A stretch of DNA of 64,000 nucleotides. It comes from Serratia nevei. Lineage in GTDB: Bacteria > Pseudomonadota > Gammaproteobacteria > Enterobacterales > Enterobacteriaceae. The position numbers and the translations under genes were made by a program. Under the pieces are notes generated by a model that did not search any database, was not told the DNA's origin, and saw nothing but the letters and a program-made list of their open reading frames with translations. The stretch lies in the NCBI RefSeq assembly GCF_037948395.1, contig NZ_CP149940.1:434001-498000 (forward strand), read 5' to 3'. Position 1 is the stretch's first letter. Each line of letters begins with the position of its first letter. This document shows, piece after piece, positions 32,303-40,439 of the stretch.

Positions 32303-32827
32303 ATGTCACGCATTTTAGTGTTAACCGCCCACCGCACCCCCGATGAGTCGCGCATCAACCAGGCGCTGATCGAGGCCGTGCGCCCGTTGCCTAACGTGAC
32401 CGTGCACGAACTGATCCGCGCTTACCCGGATTACCGCATCGACGTGGCGCGCGAACAGGCACTGCTGGAAAGCCACGATGCGGTGGTGATGATGTTCCCG
32501 TTTTTCTGGTACAGCTCGCCGGCGATCCTGCGCGAATGGCAGGACGCGGTATTAACCTATGGTTTCGCCTACGGCAGCGAGGGCACCAAACTGCACGGCA
32601 AGCCGCTGCAATTGGTGGTGAGCACCGGCGGCAACGCGCAGGCCTACACGCCGGCAGGCTACAACCGTTATCCGGTGCAGGATCTGCTGCTGCCGTTCCA
32701 CGCGCTGGCTAACCTGACCGGCATGGATTACCTGCCGCCGCACCTGGTGCAGGGCGTGAGCGACATGAGCGATGAGCAGTTGGCGCAAGCGGCCGCCGGG
32801 GTGGTGGCGCTGATGGGGACATTGTAG
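32303..32827 (+). CDS. NAD(P)H:quinone oxidoreductase-like flavodoxin-fold protein (KefF/MdaB group)
   Basis: 174 residues with a flavodoxin-like fold: ILVLTAHRTPDESRINQAL binds the FMN/FAD phosphate, VVMMFPFFWYSSPAILREWQDAVL is the second flavin loop, and LVVSTGGNAQAY the third. Proteins of this family reduce quinones or act as regulatory subunits of K+ efflux systems. ATG 32303 follows AAGGAA by 6 bases; an upstream in-frame ATG is rejected. Divergent LysR gene is the likely regulator. Confidence 0.87.
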   Translation: MSRILVLTAHRTPDESRINQALIEAVRPLPNVTVHELIRAYPDYRIDVAREQALLESHDAVVMMFPFFWYSSPAILREWQDAVLTYGFAYGSEGTKLHGKPLQLVVSTGGNAQAYTPAGYNRYPVQDLLLPFHALANLTGMDYLPPHLVQGVSDMSDEQLAQAAAGVVALMGTL

Positions 32828-32849
32828 GGCGCAGCGCTCGCCGCGCCCT
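32826..32849. terminator. Hairpin between convergent oxidoreductase gene and treC
   Basis: AGGGCGC (32826-32832) pairs with GCGCCCT (32843-32849) around a 10-base loop, between the two stop codons. No U-run on either strand, so strength is uncertain. Confidence 0.35.
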
Positions 32850-32855
32850 GCGGGG

Positions 32856-34520
32856 TCAGTCTTCGAGCAGCCACCACACCGCTTCGAACGGCCGCAGCGT
32901 CAGCGCCTGCGGCTGATCCGCCGAGTCGCTGTAGTTGCTCATCAGCGGGCGCCACTGGGCGGAGGCTTCCACGCCTTCCGCCGCCCAGGCCAGCGGCTCG
33001 CGGCTCAGGTTGGCCACCACCAGCAGGCGCTGGCCGTTCCAGCTGCGCTGATAGCACCACAGCGCCGGGTGATCCGGCGCCAGATCCTGATAGTCGCCGT
33101 GAGTCAGCAGCGGATACTGCTTGCGCAGGATGATCAGCTGGCGGTAGGCGTAAAACACCGAGTCGAGATCGGCCAGCGCCGCGTCGGCGTTGATCTGCGG
33201 GTAGTTCTCGGCGCAGCCGATCCACGGCGTGCCGGTGGTGAAACCGGCGTGCGGCGCGGCGCTCCACTGCATCGGTGTGCGGCCGTTGTCGCGCGATTTG
33301 TCCGCCAGGATCGCCAGCAGTGCGGCGTCGCTGCGGCCCTGGGCGCTCAGCTCGGCGTACATGTTCAGGCTTTCCACGTCGCGGTACTGCTCGATGGCGC
33401 GGAAGCCGGGGTTGGTCATGCCGATCTCTTCACCCTGGTAGATATAAGGCGTGCCCTGCATGCCGTGCAGCACCATCGCCAGCATTTTGGCGGCCGGCAC
33501 CCGCAGTGCGCCTTCATCGCCGAAGCGCGACACGATGCGCGGCTGATCGTGGTTACACCAGAACAGCGCGTTCCAGGCGCGGTTATGCATCCCTTGCTGC
33601 CAGTGGCGGAAGATCTGCTTTAACTCCACGTAATCCGGCGCCGCCCGCGTCCATTTTTCGCCGTTGGCGTAGTCCACTTTCAGGTGGTGGAAGTTGAAGG
33701 TCATCGACAGCTCTTCGCCGCTCTGCGCCGCGTACTGCTGGCAATGCTCAAGCGTGGTGGAAGACATCTCGCCCACCGTCATCAGGCCGCGTGGCTGGAA
33801 CACGTCGCGGCTCATTTCCTGCAGGAACTCGTGAATGCGCGGGCCGTCGGTGTAGAAGCGGCGGCCGTCGCCCTGGCTGTCGGACGGGAAGTCCTGCTGC
33901 TTGGACACCAGGTTGATCACGTCGAGGCGCAGGCCGTCGACGCCTTTGTCCGCCCAAAACTGACACACTTTCTTCAGCTCTTCGCGCACCGGTGGGTGCT
34001 CCCAATTGAGATCCGCCTGCTCGGCGGCGAACAGGTGCAGATAGTACTGGCCGCTGTCGGCGTGCCACTGCCAGGCGTTGCCGCCGAACTTGGAGCGCCA
34101 GTTGTTCGGCGGCGTATCCCCCTCGCCGTCGCGCCAGACGTAGAACTGGCGATACGGGCTGTGGCGATCCTGCGCGGCCTTGAACCACGGGTGCTCGGTC
34201 GAGGTGTGGTTGAACACCATGTCCATCACGATGCGGATGCCGCGCCGGTGGGCGGCGGCGACCAGCTGCTCGAAGTCCGCCATGGTGCCGTAAGCCGGAT
34301 CGATGGCGCAGTAGTCCGCCACGTCATAGCCGTTGTCCACCTGGGGTGAGACGTAGACCGGCGTCAGCCAGATGGCGTCGACGCCCAGCTCCTGCAGATA
34401 GTCCAGCCGCCGCGTCACGCCGGCCAAATCGCCGTAGCCGTTGCCGGTGCTGTCCTGAAAACTCTTCGGATAAATTTGGTAGATGACGCCGTTCTGCCAC
34501 CAGGGGGTTGGATTGCTCAT
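32856..34520 (-). CDS. treC: TreC, trehalose-6-phosphate hydrolase
   Basis: 554 residues, GH13 alpha-amylase family. WWQNGVIYQIYPKSFQDSTGNGYGDL at the start, nucleophile Asp in DGLRLDVINL, acid/base Glu in TVGEMSS and the third Asp in WCNHDQPRIVS. It splits trehalose 6-phosphate delivered by TreB to glucose and glucose 6-phosphate in the cytoplasm. It lies 67 bases downstream of treB on the same strand, as in E. coli. Confidence 0.96.
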   Translation of the reverse strand: MSNPTPWWQNGVIYQIYPKSFQDSTGNGYGDLAGVTRRLDYLQELGVDAIWLTPVYVSPQVDNGYDVADYCAIDPAYGTMADFEQLVAAAHRRGIRIVMDMVFNHTSTEHPWFKAAQDRHSPYRQFYVWRDGEGDTPPNNWRSKFGGNAWQWHADSGQYYLHLFAAEQADLNWEHPPVREELKKVCQFWADKGVDGLRLDVINLVSKQQDFPSDSQGDGRRFYTDGPRIHEFLQEMSRDVFQPRGLMTVGEMSSTTLEHCQQYAAQSGEELSMTFNFHHLKVDYANGEKWTRAAPDYVELKQIFRHWQQGMHNRAWNALFWCNHDQPRIVSRFGDEGALRVPAAKMLAMVLHGMQGTPYIYQGEEIGMTNPGFRAIEQYRDVESLNMYAELSAQGRSDAALLAILADKSRDNGRTPMQWSAAPHAGFTTGTPWIGCAENYPQINADAALADLDSVFYAYRQLIILRKQYPLLTHGDYQDLAPDHPALWCYQRSWNGQRLLVVANLSREPLAWAAEGVEASAQWRPLMSNYSDSADQPQALTLRPFEAVWWLLED

Positions 34521-34587
34521 AGATCAATACCTTTGAATCGTGACAACGGGCCTGCGTGAGCAGGCCCCTACATTCATTTTGCGTCAA

Positions 34588-36003
34588 TTAAACCGGCAGC
34601 TCGCCGCGGGCGGCCTTGCGCTTGTAGACCATGATGGTCAGCACCAGCGGGATGACGATCGCCACCAGAATCGCCAGCGAGTAAATCAGCCAGAACTGCG
34701 GTTTGATAGACAGGATGCCCGGCAGGCCGCCGACGCCGATGCCGTTGGCCATCACGCCGTCCAGGCCGCAGATAAGGCCTGCGATCGCGGAGCCGATCAT
34801 CGCGCACAGCATCGGGAAGCGGTATTTGAGGTTGATGCCGTACATCGCCGGTTCGGTCACGCCGAGGTAGGCGGAGATCGCCGCCGGCACCGAGATTTCA
34901 CGCTCGTTGGCCTTGCGGCTGATGATGATGATGCCGAGCACCGCCGAGGCCTGCGCGATGTTGGACAGCGCAATCAGCGGCCATACCGGGGTGCCGCCCA
35001 TGCTCTGGATCATCTGCATGTCGATGGCCAGCGTGGTCTGGTGCACGCCGGTGATCACCAGCGGCGCATACAGGAAGCCGAACAGCGCGGCGCCCACCGG
35101 GGCGAAGCTGCCGGTCATCACCGCTTTCACCGCCCAGGCGACGCCGTCGCCGATCATGCGGCCGAACGGCCCGATCAGCGCGTGCGCCAGGAACACCGCC
35201 AGCAGCAGCGAAACCACCGGCACTACCACCAGATAGAGATAGTCGGGGACGATCTTTTTCAGCCGGGTTTCGATCCAGCCCAGCGCCATGCCCGCCAGGA
35301 TTGACGGGATCACCTGCGCCTGATAGCCGACTTTCTGGATCACGAACCAGCCGAAGTTCCACACTTCCGGCGTTTGCTGGCCGAGCAGGTAGGAGTTCAT
35401 CAGCTGCGGCGACACCAGGGTGACGCCCAGCACGATGCCGAGTACCGGCGTGCCGCCCATCTTTTTCACCGTCGACCAGCAGATGGCCACCGGCAGGAAC
35501 ATGAAGATCGCTTCACCGAGCAGCCACAGGAAGTCGTAAACGGTTTTCCACGCCGGGTGCATCTGCGCCAGCGTTTGGCCGCCGGACATCGGGATGTCGC
35601 CGATCACGTTGCGGAAGCCGAGGATCAGACCGCCGCTGATCAGCGCCGGCAGCAGCGGGAAGAAGATCTCGGCGAAGTGAGAGATGGTGCGCTCGGTCCA
35701 GGTCATGTTCTGGCGCGCGGCGACCTTGGCCTGTTCCTTGTCGGCCTCGTTGACGCCGGTGCTGGCGATCAGCGCCTGATAGTAGTCGCCGACGTCGGTG
35801 CCGATCACCACCTGGAACTGCCCGGCGTTGGTGAAGCAACCTTTGACCATCGGCAGCTCTTCGATTTCTTTGGGGCTGGCCTTGCTGGGGTCATTGAGAA
35901 CGAAACGCAGCCGGGTAATGCAATGGCTGACGGTGGCGATGTTCTCGCGGCCGCCGACCAAAACAATCAGGCGATCAATATCCTGCTGTTTTACTTTGCT
36001 CAT
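34588..36003 (-). CDS. treB: TreB, trehalose-specific PTS enzyme IIBC
   Basis: 471 residues. An N-terminal EIIB domain with the phosphorylated cysteine C28 (ATVSHCITRLRFVLND) is followed by a ten-span or so EIIC domain. It phosphorylates trehalose during uptake, using enzyme IIA of the glucose system. First gene of treBC; a TreR operator palindrome lies about 70 bases upstream of its start. Confidence 0.96.
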   Translation of the reverse strand: MSKVKQQDIDRLIVLVGGRENIATVSHCITRLRFVLNDPSKASPKEIEELPMVKGCFTNAGQFQVVIGTDVGDYYQALIASTGVNEADKEQAKVAARQNMTWTERTISHFAEIFFPLLPALISGGLILGFRNVIGDIPMSGGQTLAQMHPAWKTVYDFLWLLGEAIFMFLPVAICWSTVKKMGGTPVLGIVLGVTLVSPQLMNSYLLGQQTPEVWNFGWFVIQKVGYQAQVIPSILAGMALGWIETRLKKIVPDYLYLVVVPVVSLLLAVFLAHALIGPFGRMIGDGVAWAVKAVMTGSFAPVGAALFGFLYAPLVITGVHQTTLAIDMQMIQSMGGTPVWPLIALSNIAQASAVLGIIIISRKANEREISVPAAISAYLGVTEPAMYGINLKYRFPMLCAMIGSAIAGLICGLDGVMANGIGVGGLPGILSIKPQFWLIYSLAILVAIVIPLVLTIMVYKRKAARGELPV

Positions 36004-36073
36004 TATGGGATACCTGCAGAGGTGTTGACTGAGTAATGATCAAAGCTTAGCCACTCGGCTTTTTGAATGAAAT

Positions 36074-36085
36074 GGGAACGTTCCC
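36074..36085. promoter_or_regulatory. TreR operator upstream of treB
   Basis: GGGAACGTTCCC, a perfect 12-bp palindrome with the central CG step typical of LacI-family operators, located between treB and treR. It matches what is known of the enterobacterial TreR site. TreR with trehalose 6-phosphate would release it. Confidence 0.75.
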
Positions 36086-36140
36086 GGTTTGGGGCGAGGA
36101 TCACAAAATGACAAAAAATGGTCAACTTCTGAGCAGGTCG

Positions 36141-37088
36141 TCAGGAAAGTTTGCTGGGCACCACCAGGCGGCGGATCCCCTGTTCGCCGCTGAGCTGCGC
36201 CAGCAGCTGCTGCGCCGCCAGCAGGCCGGCGCTGCCGTAGCCGAACTCGACCGACAGAGTATCGGGGAACAGGAAGCTGAGCAGCGGGGTGTTGCCGATG
36301 GCGCACACCTGAATGGCGTGCGCCGGCTGTTGCTGCAGGTATTTGATCGCCCCCAGGGCGATGCTGTCGGAGGCGCAGATCAGCGCGCTGGTGTGCGAGT
36401 CGATCACTTCGGCGGCGTGCTGGAAACCGCTCTGGTAGCTCAGCTCGCCCAGCGTGGCGCGCGGCGTGAGCTTGAGGCGTTCACAGGCGTCGAGGTAGGC
36501 CTGATAGCGGCGCTGGCCGGTGGTGGCATCGCTGAGCTGCACCCCCAGATAGCCGATATGCCGGTGCCCTTGCCGGTGCAGGCGATCCATCAGCAGGTTC
36601 ACCGCGCCGGCGTCGTCGTAGCAGACGGACGAGAAGCCGTCGTATTCACGCACCATCACCACCATTTTTTCCTGCCACGGTTTGAGCATCGCCGCGGTCA
36701 GGCCGGTGAAGCCGAACAGGATCACCCCGTCGACGTTGCGCTGGCGCAGCACGTGCAGGTGCTCCTGCACCAGGCGGGTTTCGAACTGGCTCTCCATCAC
36801 GATCGGGTCGAAGCCTTGCTGATACAGCAGCGGCAGCATGGTGCGCACCGCCTGGTTTTCCGACGGCGAATCGAGACGGGAAACGATGATGCCCACCACC
36901 TTGTCGCTCTGGCCGCGCATGGCGCGCGCCGACTTGGAGGGGGTAAACCCCTGCTGACGGATCACCGCTTCCACCCGTTCGCGGGTTTGCGGGCTCACGC
37001 TGCCTTCATTGTTCAGCACGCGTGAGACGGTGGATTTGCCTACGCCGCTCAGGCGTGCGATGTCCTTGATGGTCAGCCGGTTTTGCAT
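36141..37088 (-). CDS. treR: TreR, LacI-family repressor of the trehalose operon
   Basis: 315 residues: N-terminal LacI HTH with TIKDIARLSGVGKSTVSRVLNNEG (residues 6-29), then a sugar-phosphate binding domain. Same strand as treB and immediately upstream of it, the standard arrangement. The start codon directly abuts a PhoP box reading the other way into mgtA, so treR and mgtA share a very compact divergent promoter. Confidence 0.95.
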   Translation of the reverse strand: MQNRLTIKDIARLSGVGKSTVSRVLNNEGSVSPQTRERVEAVIRQQGFTPSKSARAMRGQSDKVVGIIVSRLDSPSENQAVRTMLPLLYQQGFDPIVMESQFETRLVQEHLHVLRQRNVDGVILFGFTGLTAAMLKPWQEKMVVMVREYDGFSSVCYDDAGAVNLLMDRLHRQGHRHIGYLGVQLSDATTGQRRYQAYLDACERLKLTPRATLGELSYQSGFQHAAEVIDSHTSALICASDSIALGAIKYLQQQPAHAIQVCAIGNTPLLSFLFPDTLSVEFGYGSAGLLAAQQLLAQLSGEQGIRRLVVPSKLS

Positions 37089-37105
37089 GGTTTACTTGTC
37101 GTTTA
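37089..37105 (+). promoter_or_regulatory. PhoP box of the mgtA promoter
   Basis: GGTTTA-CTTGT-CGTTTA fits the PhoP direct repeat (T/G)GTTTA-N5-(T/G)GTTTA with a single mismatch. A plausible -10, TAAATT, starts 12 bases downstream (37118-37123), the normal geometry. Activation of mgtA by PhoPQ at low Mg2+ is established in E. coli and Salmonella. Confidence 0.75.
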
Positions 37106-37267
37106 GGTTGTAAGGCGTAAATTGACGGCCAATAATGAATGCCCGTCAGCATAGCTCATTTTCCGACGCGGATCTTGATGCAAAACGGGATTGTGACATT
37201 GCGATGAACGGCCGCTCCTGCCGCTCCTGCCGCTCTGTTTTTCCCTTTACCGGAGGTTATACCCCAT

Positions 37268-37315
37268 ATGGACCCCGACCCGACTGCTTTAGACACTCAC
37301 TCGGTTCTCCGGTAA
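37268..37315 (+). CDS. mgtL: MgtL-type leader peptide of mgtA
   Basis: A 15-codon ORF, MDPDPTALDTHSVLR, inside the roughly 390-base mgtA leader; GGAGG lies 11 bases upstream of the ATG. E. coli and Salmonella MgtL begin MEPDPTP, so the charged-Pro alternation at the N-terminus is preserved (DPDP here). In those species ribosome behaviour on this stretch, sensitive to Mg2+ and proline, decides whether transcription runs into mgtA. The C-terminal half is not alike. Identification rests on the motif and position. Confidence 0.75.
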   Translation: MDPDPTALDTHSVLR

Positions 37316-37519
37316 AACCTCTCCGCCTGGCGCTGCTGTTTTACCGGTGAAGTACATCACGGTAACCGGTGGCGCGCGCTTCGTCGTTCGCTCCTGCTGC
37401 TGAAAAAAAGAATAAGGATCTGCATTGGCAGAGGCTTTTTGGCGTGCCCGCCATCCGCCCAGCCGATGACGATCCCCGTTTACCCGCTGCCGTGAGGCAC
37501 CGGGCGACGAGGTGCGACC
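37316..37519 (+). promoter_or_regulatory. mgtA leader RNA downstream of mgtL
   Basis: The rest of the long untranslated region between mgtL and mgtA. Complementary segments such as ACCGGAGG (37250-37257) with TCTCCGGT (37306-37313, overlapping the mgtL end), and TTTTACCGGT with ACCGGTGG further on (37339-37370), allow alternative hairpins of the kind that control mgtA attenuation. Folding was judged by eye only. Confidence 0.5.
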
Positions 37520-40228
37520 ATGAAACTGAAAAAACTCCCCCGTCAGCTGCTGGGCCTGTTCGCCCGCGGCCTCCCGCGCCGTTTGGTGCGCCGCGACAGC
37601 CTGCTGGACAGCGTCGGCGGCGCTGCGCGCGATATGCCGGCCGGCCTGGCGCAGCAGCGGCTGGAATGCGCCGCCGCAGAGACGATGCAGCTGTTTGAGC
37701 GTTTCCACAGCCACCCGGAAGGCATCACCGCCCATGAGGCGGAACAGGTGCGCCAGCGCTGCGGCGAGAACGTCATCGACGATCAGCAGAAAGAGGCCTG
37801 GTGGCAGCACCTCTGGCACTGTTACCGCAACCCGTTCAACCTGCTGCTGACCGCGCTCGGCATGATTTCTTATGCCACCGAGGATCTCACCGGCGCGTTG
37901 GTGATCGCACTGATGGTGCTGATCTCCACGCTGCTGAACTTCATCCAGGAGGCGCGCTCCAACCGGGCGGCCGACGCGCTGAAGGCCATGGTGAGCAACA
38001 CCGCCACGGTGATCCGCAGCGATGCGCTCACCGGCAAGAGCGAACACGTGGAGCTGCCGATCGCGCAGCTGGTGCCTGGCGATATCATCAAGCTGGCGGC
38101 CGGCGACATGATCCCGGCGGATCTGCGCGTGCTGTCGGCCAAGGATCTGTTCATCAGCCAGGCGGCGCTGACCGGCGAATCGCTGCCGGTGGAAAAATCC
38201 GCGGCGCCGCAGGCGTTGGCGGCCGATCCGCTCGACTGCCAGAACCTGTGCTTCATGGGCACCAATGTGGTCAGCGGCACCGCGCTGGCGATGGTGATCG
38301 GCACCGGCGGCAACACCTATTTCGGCCAGCTGGCGCAGCGCGTCACCAGCCAGGATGAGCAGCCGAACGCCTTCCAGAGCGGCATCAGCAAGGTCAGCTG
38401 GCTGCTGATCCGCTTTATGCTGGTGATGACGCCGATCGTGCTGCTGATCAACGGCTACACCAAGGGCGACTGGTGGGAAGCGGCGCTGTTCGCGCTGTCG
38501 GTGGCGGTCGGGCTGACGCCGGAAATGCTGCCGATGATCGTCACCTCGACGCTGGCCAAAGGGGCGGTGAAACTGTCGCGCCAGAAGGTGATCGTCAAAC
38601 GCCTGGACGCCATCCAGAACTTCGGCGCCATGGACATTTTGTGCACCGACAAGACCGGCACCCTGACCCAAGACAAGATCGTACTGGAGCGCCATACCGA
38701 CGTGTTCGGCGCCAGCAGCGAGCGGGTGCTGCGCTACGCCTGGCTGAACAGCTTCTACCAGACCGGGTTGAAAAACCTGCTCGACGTGGCGGTGCTGAGC
38801 TGCGCGGAGCAAAATCAGCAGCCGGAAGCGCTGCAGCACTACCGCAAGGTGGATGAGATCCCGTTCGACTTTGTGCGCCGCCGCATGTCGGTGGTGGTGG
38901 CGAAAGACAACGAGTATCACGAGCTGGTGTGCAAGGGCGCGCTGGAAGAGATGCTGGCGATTTGCAGCCACGTGCGCCACGAAGACGAGGTGATCCCGCT
39001 CAGCGAGGCGCTGCTGGCGCGCATTCGCCGCATCACCGACGATCTCAACCAGCAGGGGCTGCGGGTGGTGGCAGTGGCCAACAAGATCCTGCCGGCGCAA
39101 ACCCATGAATACGGCGTGGCGGACGAGTCGGATCTGATCCTCGAAGGCTACGTCGCCTTCCTCGATCCGCCGAAGGAGAGCACCGCGCCGGCGCTGGCGG
39201 CGCTGAAACAGAACGGCGTCACGGTGAAGATCCTCACCGGCGACAACGAGCTGGTGGCCGCCAAAGTGTGCCGGGACGTCGGGCTGGCGGCCGAGCACCT
39301 GCTGTGCGGCAGCGAGATCGAGCAGATGGACGACGAGCAGCTGGCCCAGGCGGCGGCGCGCACCACGGTGTTCGCCAAGCTGACGCCGCTGCACAAAGAG
39401 CGCATCGTCAAACTGCTGCGCCGCCAGGGGCACGTGGTGGGCTTTATGGGCGACGGCATCAACGACGCGCCGGCGCTGCGCGCGGCCGATATCGGCATCT
39501 CCGTCGATTCGGCTGTGGACATCGCCAAGGAAGCGGCGGACATCATCCTGCTGGAAAAAAGCCTGATGGTGCTGGAGCAGGGGGTGATCGAAGGGCGCCG
39601 TACCTTCGCCAACATGCTGAAATACATCAAGATGACCGCCAGCTCCAACTTCGGTAACGTGTTCAGCGTGCTGATCGCCAGCGCCTTCCTGCCGTTCCTG
39701 CCGATGTTGCCGCTGCACCTGTTGATTCAGAACCTGATGTACGACATCTCGCAGATCGCCATCCCGTTCGATAACGTCGACGACGATCAGATCACCCAGC
39801 CGCAGCGCTGGAACTCCGCCGATCTGGGGCGGTTTATGGTGTTCTTTGGGCCGATCAGCTCGATCTTCGACGTGCTGACCTTCTGCCTGATGTGGTGGGT
39901 GTTCAAGGCCAATACGCCGGAAATGCAGACGCTGTTCCAGTCCGGCTGGTTCGTGGAAGGGCTGTTGTCGCAAACGCTGATCGTGCACATGATCCGCACG
40001 CGCAAAATTCCGTTTATCCAGAGCCGCCCATCCTGGCCGCTGTGCATCATGACGCTGGCGGTGATCGCCACCGGCATCGGCCTGGTGTTCTCGCCGCTGG
40101 CCGGCTTCCTGCAGCTGCAGGCGCTGCCGCTCGCCTACTTCCCGTGGCTGGTGCTGATCCTCGCCGGTTACATGGTGCTGACCCAGTGCGTGAAAGGCTG
40201 GTTCGTGCGCCGCTACGGCTGGCAATAA
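37520..40228 (+). CDS. mgtA: MgtA, Mg2+-importing P-type ATPase
   Basis: 902 residues, P3B-type ATPase. The phosphorylation site DKTGTLTQDK, the TGES loop (AALTGESLPVEKS), the hinge FMGDGINDAPALRAADIG and the membrane motif VGLTPEMLPMIVTS are all present, with about ten membrane spans. Imports Mg2+ across the inner membrane. Start ATG 37520 follows GAGGTG. Controlled by a PhoP box and the mgtL leader. The N-terminus (about 1-80) is Arg/Leu-rich and soluble, as usual. Confidence 0.96.
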   Translation: MKLKKLPRQLLGLFARGLPRRLVRRDSLLDSVGGAARDMPAGLAQQRLECAAAETMQLFERFHSHPEGITAHEAEQVRQRCGENVIDDQQKEAWWQHLWHCYRNPFNLLLTALGMISYATEDLTGALVIALMVLISTLLNFIQEARSNRAADALKAMVSNTATVIRSDALTGKSEHVELPIAQLVPGDIIKLAAGDMIPADLRVLSAKDLFISQAALTGESLPVEKSAAPQALAADPLDCQNLCFMGTNVVSGTALAMVIGTGGNTYFGQLAQRVTSQDEQPNAFQSGISKVSWLLIRFMLVMTPIVLLINGYTKGDWWEAALFALSVAVGLTPEMLPMIVTSTLAKGAVKLSRQKVIVKRLDAIQNFGAMDILCTDKTGTLTQDKIVLERHTDVFGASSERVLRYAWLNSFYQTGLKNLLDVAVLSCAEQNQQPEALQHYRKVDEIPFDFVRRRMSVVVAKDNEYHELVCKGALEEMLAICSHVRHEDEVIPLSEALLARIRRITDDLNQQGLRVVAVANKILPAQTHEYGVADESDLILEGYVAFLDPPKESTAPALAALKQNGVTVKILTGDNELVAAKVCRDVGLAAEHLLCGSEIEQMDDEQLAQAAARTTVFAKLTPLHKERIVKLLRRQGHVVGFMGDGINDAPALRAADIGISVDSAVDIAKEAADIILLEKSLMVLEQGVIEGRRTFANMLKYIKMTASSNFGNVFSVLIASAFLPFLPMLPLHLLIQNLMYDISQIAIPFDNVDDDQITQPQRWNSADLGRFMVFFGPISSIFDVLTFCLMWWVFKANTPEMQTLFQSGWFVEGLLSQTLIVHMIRTRKIPFIQSRPSWPLCIMTLAVIATGIGLVFSPLAGFLQLQALPLAYFPWLVLILAGYMVLTQCVKGWFVRRYGWQ

Positions 40229-40235
40229 CCCGTTC

Positions 40236-40258
40236 GCCCCCTCCGGCCGGGAGGGGGC
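40236..40258 (+). terminator. Stem-loop after mgtA
   Basis: GCCCCCTCC (40236-40244) pairs with GGAGGGGGC (40250-40258), loop GGCCG, 7 bases after the mgtA stop. No U-run follows, so efficiency is uncertain. Confidence 0.5.
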
Positions 40259-40439
40259 AACTGTGATCCCGTCCGCTTTTTCACCGCAACGGTTGGACAT
40301 CTGTTCTGTGCTAAGTCTTTATCTACAGCGTTGGCTGTTTTCCCCTGCGCCTTTCAAGCCACCGCGTTGTTGTTTATCGCCTAGCGGTGGTTTGAAATTC
40401 ATTGGGGATATTTTGTTTTTTTCCTCTGAGGAATTTCCG

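Noticed and set aside
37289..40300. 1003-codon open frame on the minus strand opposite mgtA
   Set aside because: It is the antisense of a fully conserved P-type ATPase, rich in His, Gln, Arg and Ala as expected for reverse reading of GC-rich codons, and has no family motif.
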